NCBI RefSeq assembly: GCF_036850765.1
Contig: NC_089495.1
Coordinates: 68,920,410-68,984,409, forward strand
DNA: 64,000 bases
Reading direction: 5' to 3'
Origin: Saccopteryx bilineata
Lineage: Eukaryota > Chordata > Mammalia > Chiroptera > Emballonuridae
Shown: one piece after another, positions 58,037-64,000 of the stretch
Layout: every line of letters starts with the position of its first letter
How positions within the stretch are numbered: position 1 is the stretch's first letter
The notes under the pieces: model-generated
What the model saw: the letters and a program-made list of their open reading frames with translations, nothing else
The model's database searches: none
What the model was told of the DNA's origin: nothing
Position numbers and translations under genes: made by a program

Positions 58037-60218
58037 TTTTTAATTTTTTTATTGGCATTTATTTATTTTTATTTTTTTTATTAATAATTTTATTTTTTTA
58101 ATGGGGTGACATCAATAAATCAGGATACATATATTCAAAGATAACAAGTCCAGGGTATCTTGTCGTTCAATTATGTTGCATACCCATCACCCAAAGTCAG
58201 ATTGTCCTCTGTCACCTTCTATCTTGTTTTCTTTGTGCCCCTCCCCCTCCCCCTTTCCCTCTCCCATTCCCCCCTCCCCCCCGTAACCACCACACAATTA
58301 TCAATGTCTCTTAGTTTCACTTTTATGTCCCACCTATGTATGGAATAATGCAGTTCCTGGTTTTTTCTGATTTACTTATTTCGCTTTGTATCATGTTATC
58401 AAGATCCCACCATTTTGCTGTAAATGTTCCGATGTCATCATTTCTTATGGCTGAGTAGTATTCCATAGTGTATATGTGCCACATCTTCTTTATCCAGTCA
58501 TCTATTGATGGGCTTTTTGGTTGTTTCCATGTCCTGGCCACTGTGAACAATGCTGCAATAAACATGGGGCTGCATGTGTCTTTACGTATCAATGTTTCTG
58601 AGTTTTTGGGGTATATACCCAGTAGAGGTATTGCTGGATCATAAGGTAGTTCTATTTTCAGTTTTTTGAGGAACCACCATACTTTCTTCCATAATGGTTG
58701 TACTACTTTACATTCCCACCAACAGTGGATGAGGGTTCCTTTTTCTCCACAACCTCTCCAACATTTGCTATTACCTGTCTTGCTAATAATAGCTAATCGA
58801 ACAGGTGTGAGGTGGTATCTCATTGCCGTTTTGATTTGCATTTCTCTAATAGCTAAAGAAGATGAGCATCTTTTCATATATCTGTTGGCCATTTGTATTT
58901 CTTCCTGGGAGAAGTGTCTGTTTATATTCTCTTCCCATTTTTTTATGGGATTGTTTGTTTGTTTGTTTGTTGTTGAGTTTTATGAGTTCTTTGTATATTT
59001 TGGATATTAGGCCCTTATCTGAGCTGTTGTTTGAAAATGTCATTTCCCATTTAGTTGGCTTTCTGTTTATTTTGTTATCAGTTTCTCTTGCTGAGCAAAA
59101 ACTTCTTAGTCTGATGTAGTCCCATTCATTAATTTTTGCCTTCACTTCTCTTGCCATTGGAGTCAAATTCATAAAATGCTCTTTAAAACCCAGGTCTATG
59201 AGTTGAGTACCTATGTCTTCTTCTATGTACTTAATTGTTTCAGGTCTTATGTTTAGATCTTTGATCCATTTTGAGTTAATTTTTGTACAGGGGGAGAGAC
59301 TGTAGTCCAGTTTCATTCTTTTGCATGTGGCTTTCCAGTTTTCCCAGCACCATTTATTGAAGAGGCTTTCTTTTCTCCATTGTGTGTTGTTGGCCCCTTT
59401 ATCAAAAATTATTTGACTATATATATGTGGTTTTATTTCTGGACTTTCTATTCTGTTCCATTGATCTGAGTGTCTATTTTTCTGCCAATACCATGCTGTT
59501 TTGATTATCGTGGCCCTATAATATAGTTTGAAGTCAGGTATTGTAATGCCTCCAGCTTCATTCTTTTTCTTTAGGATTGCTTTGGCTATTCGGGGTTTTT
59601 TATAGTTCCATATAAATCTGATGATTTTTTGCTCTATTTCTTTAAAAAACGTCATTGGAAGTTTGATGGGAATTGCATTAAATTTGTATATTGCTTTGGG
59701 TAATATAGCCATCTTGATTATATTTATTCTTCCTAGCCAAGAACAAGGTATATTCTTCCATCTCATTATATCTTTTTCAATTTCCTTTAAAAATGGTTTA
59801 TAGTTTTCATTATATAAGTCCTTTACATTCTTTGTTATGTTTATTCCTAAGTATTTTATTTTTTTTGTTTCAATCGTGAAGGGGATTATTCTTTTGAGTT
59901 CGTTCTCAATTGTTTCATTGTTGGCATATAGAAAGGCTATTGACTTCTGTATGTTAATTTTGTATCCTGCGACCTTACTGTATTGGCTTATTGTTTCTAG
60001 TAGTCTTTTTGTGGATTATTTGGGGTTTTTGATGTATAGGATCATATCATCTGCAAAAAGTGATACCTTTACTTCTTCTTTTCCGAAATGGATGCCTTTT
60101 ATTTCTTTGTCTTGTCTGATTGCTGTGGCGAGAACCTCTAGTACCACATTAAATAAGAGTGGAGAGAGTGGACAACCCTGTCTTGTTCCTGATTTAAGGG
60201 GGAAAGCCTTCAGTTTAG
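58037..60218 (-). mobile_element. L1, 5'-truncated, inserted in MLT1
   Basis: About 2.18 kb in antisense, bounded by a perfect 16-bp target duplication. It begins within ORF2 at the codons for [13 protein letters not shown] (about residue 653 of 1275) and runs through the 3' UTR (C-rich tract at about 58240-58285 on plus) and an A-rich tail. It is very similar to the full-length L1 at 30 kb, so from the same or a close young subfamily. Confidence 0.95.
58323..60218 (-). pseudogene. L1 ORF2 C-terminal half, broken
   Basis: Minus-strand frames match residues about 653-1275 of the intact ORF2: the FADD site ([12 protein letters not shown]) lies near 60050, followed by a nonsense TAA at 60016-60018, after which the same frame stays open. 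A frameshift near 58950-58970 coincides with an expanded (TTTG)n run. The last frame (58323-58892) ends in IIPYIGGT. Two lesions plus 5' truncation make it dead. Confidence 0.93.
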
Positions 60219-60234
60219 TGGTGTGGCCAGTTTT
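60219..60234. repeat. L1 target-site duplication, right copy
   Basis: TGGTGTGGCCAGTTTT, identical to 58021-58036. Confidence 0.95.
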
Positions 60235-60260
60235 AAGAGTAATTTTTCTGCCTACCACAG

Positions 60261-60726
60261 GAATTTAAAATATAATAATGATGAGTATCTACATTGAATG
60301 ACAGAACTGAAATAAAACAATTGATGTTTCTGGTCTTTAAAATTATTGTGCAATTATTATTTATTTCTTGTTAGTACACTATCTTGAACATTTAGTAATA
60401 AAATAATCAATTGTCAGTCAATGAACAATTCAGGAGAAAAATGTAGAAATGAGACTGTTCTTTAATTTTTTTCAGTATAAAAATATTAATCCTTATGAGT
60501 ATGTAAGTGTCTAACAGTTTTTAAATTAAGTTTCTGAATTGGAAAAAAAAATGTGAATTCTGAATCAGGTTATTTTTATAACTTGCAAATGACTAAGCCA
60601 TTGACTCATTTTAATTAAATGACCCTATTGGAATTTTCAGTGTTATTTGGGAGCTTTTTTCTCCCAAATTTTCTGGATCAGTTTGAAGCCATAACAATTG
60701 GTTTTTATATGATAGAAAAAAATATC
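60261..60726. other. AT-rich unannotated stretch
   Basis: Nothing recognisable. Confidence 0.5.
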
Positions 60727-61062
60727 AGCCTGACCATGCAGTGGCACAATGAATAGAATGTCATCCTGCGATACTAAAGACACAAGTTTGAAACCCCGAG
60801 GTTTCTGGCTTGAGCACAGGCTTGCCAGCTTGTACATGGGGTCACCGGCCTGAATATGAGATCATAAATGTGACCACATGGTTGTTGGCTTGAACCCAAA
60901 GCTTGCTGGCTTGAAGTCCAAAGTCACTGCCTTGGCTGGAACTCCCTCGTTGAGACACATATGAGAAAGCAATGAATAAACAACTAAGGTGCCGCCAGTA
61001 TGAGTTAATGCTTCTCACCTCTCTCCTTTCTTGTCTGTTGGTTCCTGTTTGTCTCTCTCTTT

Positions 61063-61075
<13 letters not shown>
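60727..61075 (+). repeat. tRNA-derived SINE, type C
   Basis: Head AGCCTGACCATGCAGTGGCAC, then GGCTTGAGCACAGGCTTGCC and related units, ATATGAGAAAGCAATGAATAAAC and a CT tract, followed by a microsatellite in place of the usual A tail. Confidence 0.88.

Positions 61076-61115
<40 letters not shown>
61076..61115. repeat. (GT)n(TA)n microsatellite at a SINE 3' end
   Basis: GT run at about 61076-61103 followed by a TA run to 61115, right after the CT tract of the type C SINE. Confidence 0.95.
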
Positions 61116-61690
61116 TTCATACACAGGAAATGTATTTTAAAAGAAGTCCCACTGTATCAAATTTTGCAATTTGTTGCTGCATTTTGAAGCAGTCATTTGG
61201 AGAAATAGTTAATTTCATTAAATTATCTTAGATGTGATGTTTGCCATTTAGGAAAAAAAATGACAAAAAATATGATCTATAAATTTATCCAAATGCAAAG
61301 AGAATAATGTAGCTAGTTATTTAGTGTTACATTCTAATAACATAAGACATCTATTTATTTAGAAATATTAGTTTTGTCTTATATTGTGGATAAAAACCAC
61401 AAATAGGAAATTTTTAATCTGTTTTGTCTGAGGCAAATTCTGCTCAGAGAATTAGATTGTCCTTGCCAATAATATATTTAACACAGTTTACTATGGGAAT
61501 TGTAAAATTTATAATAATAGGAGTGTTTAATAATATTTTACAAGCCAAATGCATATAGAATAATGTTTCTTAATAAGCAATAATGTTATAATACTTCAAA
61601 CTTATGATAAATTAATTATATAATTTTTCCAGACAAAAGAAGATGACAAAAATAAAGTCCAAGTTTAGCTGAGGTATAATTTTCTATGAT
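61116..61690. other. AT-rich unannotated stretch
   Basis: Nothing recognisable. Confidence 0.5.
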
Positions 61691-61696
61691 GCGGTT

Positions 61697-62165
61697 CTAG
61701 GTAGAGTCAGTCTCCCCAGCTAAAAGCTGGGTATCAGCTGCCTTCTCAGGTCCCTTGCTGCTGAGACATATAGCTAGTAGGCGACAGTACTGGTGGTGAC
61801 AGGCAAAATAGACAGCTCCAGAGATTATTCCACAGACCATAAAATGGTTTACACCACTGCCTATGAGGCGTAGCTGTGCGAAAGCAGGAGCAAATGTCCC
61901 TACTCTTCCTAACTGCATGGCTTAATGCAACTGCTGACCAAGAGTTGCCTGACCATGGGGAGAACAAGTGTCTCAAGATCTTCAGAGAATTGTTTAGATC
62001 ATCAGCGAGTAGCATTGCCCAGACCAAACACTTTTGTTTCATTACAATATGGCTGCTTTTCCATGTGTTATCCATAAGTCCCCAGTGAGGCTTGTCAACA
62101 ACTGAGCTACTACATGCTTAGCAACAGCAACGGATACAGATGAGACAAGCTGGTACAGCTTCCTC
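61697..62165 (-). pseudogene. Possible processed pseudogene of unidentified origin
   Basis: This GC-richer segment stands out from AT-rich flanks. On the minus strand 73 codons (61918-61697) read MQLGRVGTFAPAFAQLRLIG, then a hydrophobic stretch (FMVCGIISGAVYFACH) and a polar tail ending AGETDST. Upstream, in another frame, about 40 codons read as a plausible protein segment (RKLYQLVSSVSVAVAKHVVA near 62160-62100), and a stop lies directly before the ATG at 61918. The pattern suggests a coding sequence broken by indels, for example a retrocopy of a small membrane protein gene, but I do not recognise the protein. It could also be LTR sequence or chance. Confidence 0.3.
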
Positions 62166-62169
62166 ACTG

Positions 62170-63645
62170 TAAACACATTTACCTTTACATCAAAATAACT
62201 TCACTTAGTCATAAATTAGTAGATTAGAAATCACGGCATACCAATACACAACACAATATATAGGAGAGTATTTTGCATATTAAATGTAAGTTCTATGTTA
62301 GAGTGGACAACTGTTCGCATACCAGTGGTTTTTCACCATTAAACATACACATAAAGTTATTTAAGGGCCTGCTTTCACACTGAGTATAATATAAAGCAAG
62401 GGTAAGAAATATCCTTTTCCCAGAAATTTCTGGATCTTTGAAAGGTAGGATATTTACAGAGAACTATAGCATGTGGTTCAACTTCACATATTTCACAGGT
62501 TAGACAATCAAACTACAATCCAGGAAGAAGATACAATTCTGTGACTCCCTATGCACTATTTTTGTACATTTCATCTTAGCAATTTTATCACTTTATAGCT
62601 GCTAACCACAAAGTACAACATTTGCTTATATATTTTTTTTTCTTCTGCTTTGATACAAAATAACACCATTTCAAGTTTATTGGGATCTAGGGATTAGGAA
62701 CATTATGCTAAAGTCTCATTTTAACTAATATAATATTTTAGAATTCTGTTCTCAATTCCCCTAAACATTATCATAAAACAATACATTCAGGTCCTATTTT
62801 TATGTGAGACCATTCTGCCTATCAATGAATTTCCATTTTACTGAAACACTAATTGTTTCAACAATGTGTATGTGTTATGGGATTACTTTGGGACTTTAAA
62901 TTCATTTAAAATTCAATATTTTTGTTGTCAAAAAATAAAATGTAAAACAACAATTAATGTCACTTTTGATATTCTAGGTTGATAGAGACTTATGTTTCTT
63001 CCAAGTTTATTTTTGTTTTTGTTTTTATAATGTTTGCACTTAGTAACTAAAGCTGAAACTAAGCAGAAATTGCTATCATGAGCAGGTTGATGCAAATAAA
63101 TATTTAGAATTCTGCAATGCTACCTAAAAATATTTTTTAATCCATTCTTCTTTTTGTAAGTAGGAAAATGTAGAGTCTGAAAAACCCTCCCTTAACATCT
63201 GTTTTCTTTATTTCCATGTAGAACCCGTCAAAAGGGATGACAATATCAGTAAAATCATGGTGAACTGTGTATTGTCTCTCCAATATTTCCCAAGGTAAGA
63301 TTTTATAATCCCATGAAAACAAGTGGGGTCATTTCTATTTATATAGTCTGCTCCTATGAAACTGACAGATTAAATAAACAAGCAAACTTTAGCTGTTTCC
63401 TGCTGTTCTACTTCCTCATGTTCTTATTATATGGAACTCCATAATCTGTTTGGGTGTTATTCATTCTGAAACTGGTCTCTACTTCAAATAGCAACATTGT
63501 TTTGCCTTCCATACTGAATAAAGATGGCAGTTTATATGTTACTCTGAAAAAAAAAAAAGAACTTACTACAATTGCCTTTTAACATTCTATTGCTTAACCA
63601 AGATTCCCCCTCCCTTACCGGTCCCACTTGTAAATGTATGCACTT
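62170..63645. other. AT-rich unannotated stretch
   Basis: Nothing recognisable. Confidence 0.5.
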
Positions 63646-63660
63646 AAGAGTTTTGGCTTG

Positions 63661-63862
63661 CCTGACCTGTGGTGTTGCAGTGGATAAAGCGTTGACCTGG
63701 AACACTGAGGTTACTGGTTCAAAACCCTAGGCTTATCTGGTCAAGGCACATATGGGAGTTGATGCTTCCTGCTCCTCCCCCCTTTCTCTCTCTCTCTCTC
63801 TCTCTCTCATTCTAACTCTCTCTCCTCTCTAAAATGAATAAATAAATAAAATTTTTTAAAAA
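63661..63862 (+). repeat. tRNA-derived SINE, type B
   Basis: Head CCTGACCTGTGGTGTTGCAGTGGATAAAGC, CATATGGGAGTTGATGCTTCC, a (CT)n tract and an AATAAATAAA tail. AAGAGTTTTGGCTTG at 63646-63660 and 63863-63877 is a perfect 15-bp target duplication. Confidence 0.95.
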
Positions 63863-64000
63863 AAGAGTTTTGGCTTGTTGAATAAGACCACAATATTGCA
63901 GTATCCTGGGACAGTAGCTCAGCCACTTTTTCAAAATGACTATGGTAAACCTAGTCTATAATTACACATGATGACCACATGTATTTTATGTTATAGCATT

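Larger units (their letters stand above)
57605..60260 (-). repeat. MLT1-type LTR (MaLR), split by an L1
   Basis: The antisense LTR reads GTAATAAGTTATGACAAACTTAGTGGC, ATTTATTATCTTACAGTTCTGAGGA, and on to AATTTAATCATATCTACAAAGTCC, TAAGGTAACATTTTCACAGG, ending after the L1 with TTTTTCTGCCTACCAC at about 60244-60260. This is the well-known order of the MLT1 consensus. The LTR itself is 57605-58036 plus 60219-60260; the interior of this span is the L1. Confidence 0.75.

Overview
The window is a 64-kb AT-rich stretch of mammalian, almost certainly bat (Chiroptera), nuclear DNA. The evidence is the set of tRNA-derived SINEs with bat-type heads (GGCCCTGGCC-GTTGGCTCAG..., GCCTGACCTGTGGTGGCGCAG..., GCCTGACCAGG...), young L1s, and recently active-looking DNA transposons next to old mammalian repeats (MIR, L2, MLT1, MER2, L1M). 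I cannot fix the bat family. I see no exon of a host protein-coding gene, no rRNA or tRNA gene and no CRISPR. Most open frames are chance frames or lie in transposons, so the window reads as an intergenic desert or the inside of a large intron.

Layout: 1-660 diverged direct repeats; 1022-1229 a SINE; 1376-3979 a Tigger/pogo-like DNA transposon whose two ends flank about 1.8 kb of GC-richer unrelated DNA, with an L1 3' end inside it; 5-13 kb old repeats (L2, MIR, L1, LTR-like) and five SINEs; 14.8-16.35 kb an L1 whose 5' part is inverted, split by a SINE; 18.78-21.63 kb a nearly intact hAT element with BED-finger transposase on the minus strand and a perfect 8-bp target duplication; 22-29.9 kb old L1, SINEs and an LTR-like block; 30.1-37.9 kb a full-length L1 bounded by a perfect 15-bp duplication; 38-45.6 kb LTR-like sequences, SINEs, a small inverted L1 and a pogo-type deletion derivative; 49.6-50.1 kb old L1; 53-57.5 kb SINEs and an MER2 nested in L1M; 57.6-60.26 kb an MLT1 LTR split by a 5'-truncated L1; 60.7-64 kb SINEs, a microsatellite and an unidentified possible pseudogene.

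How the parts work together: the L1 at 30-38 kb has an uninterrupted 1275-codon ORF2 with every endonuclease and reverse-transcriptase residue I checked, while its ORF1 carries a single in-frame stop. L1 ORF2 protein is the machinery that moves SINEs, and many SINEs here carry 10-17-bp flanking duplications, often starting in A runs, as expected for L1-mediated insertion. The hAT copy moves by cut and paste and is independent. Its transposase is broken only by two 2-base TA insertions.
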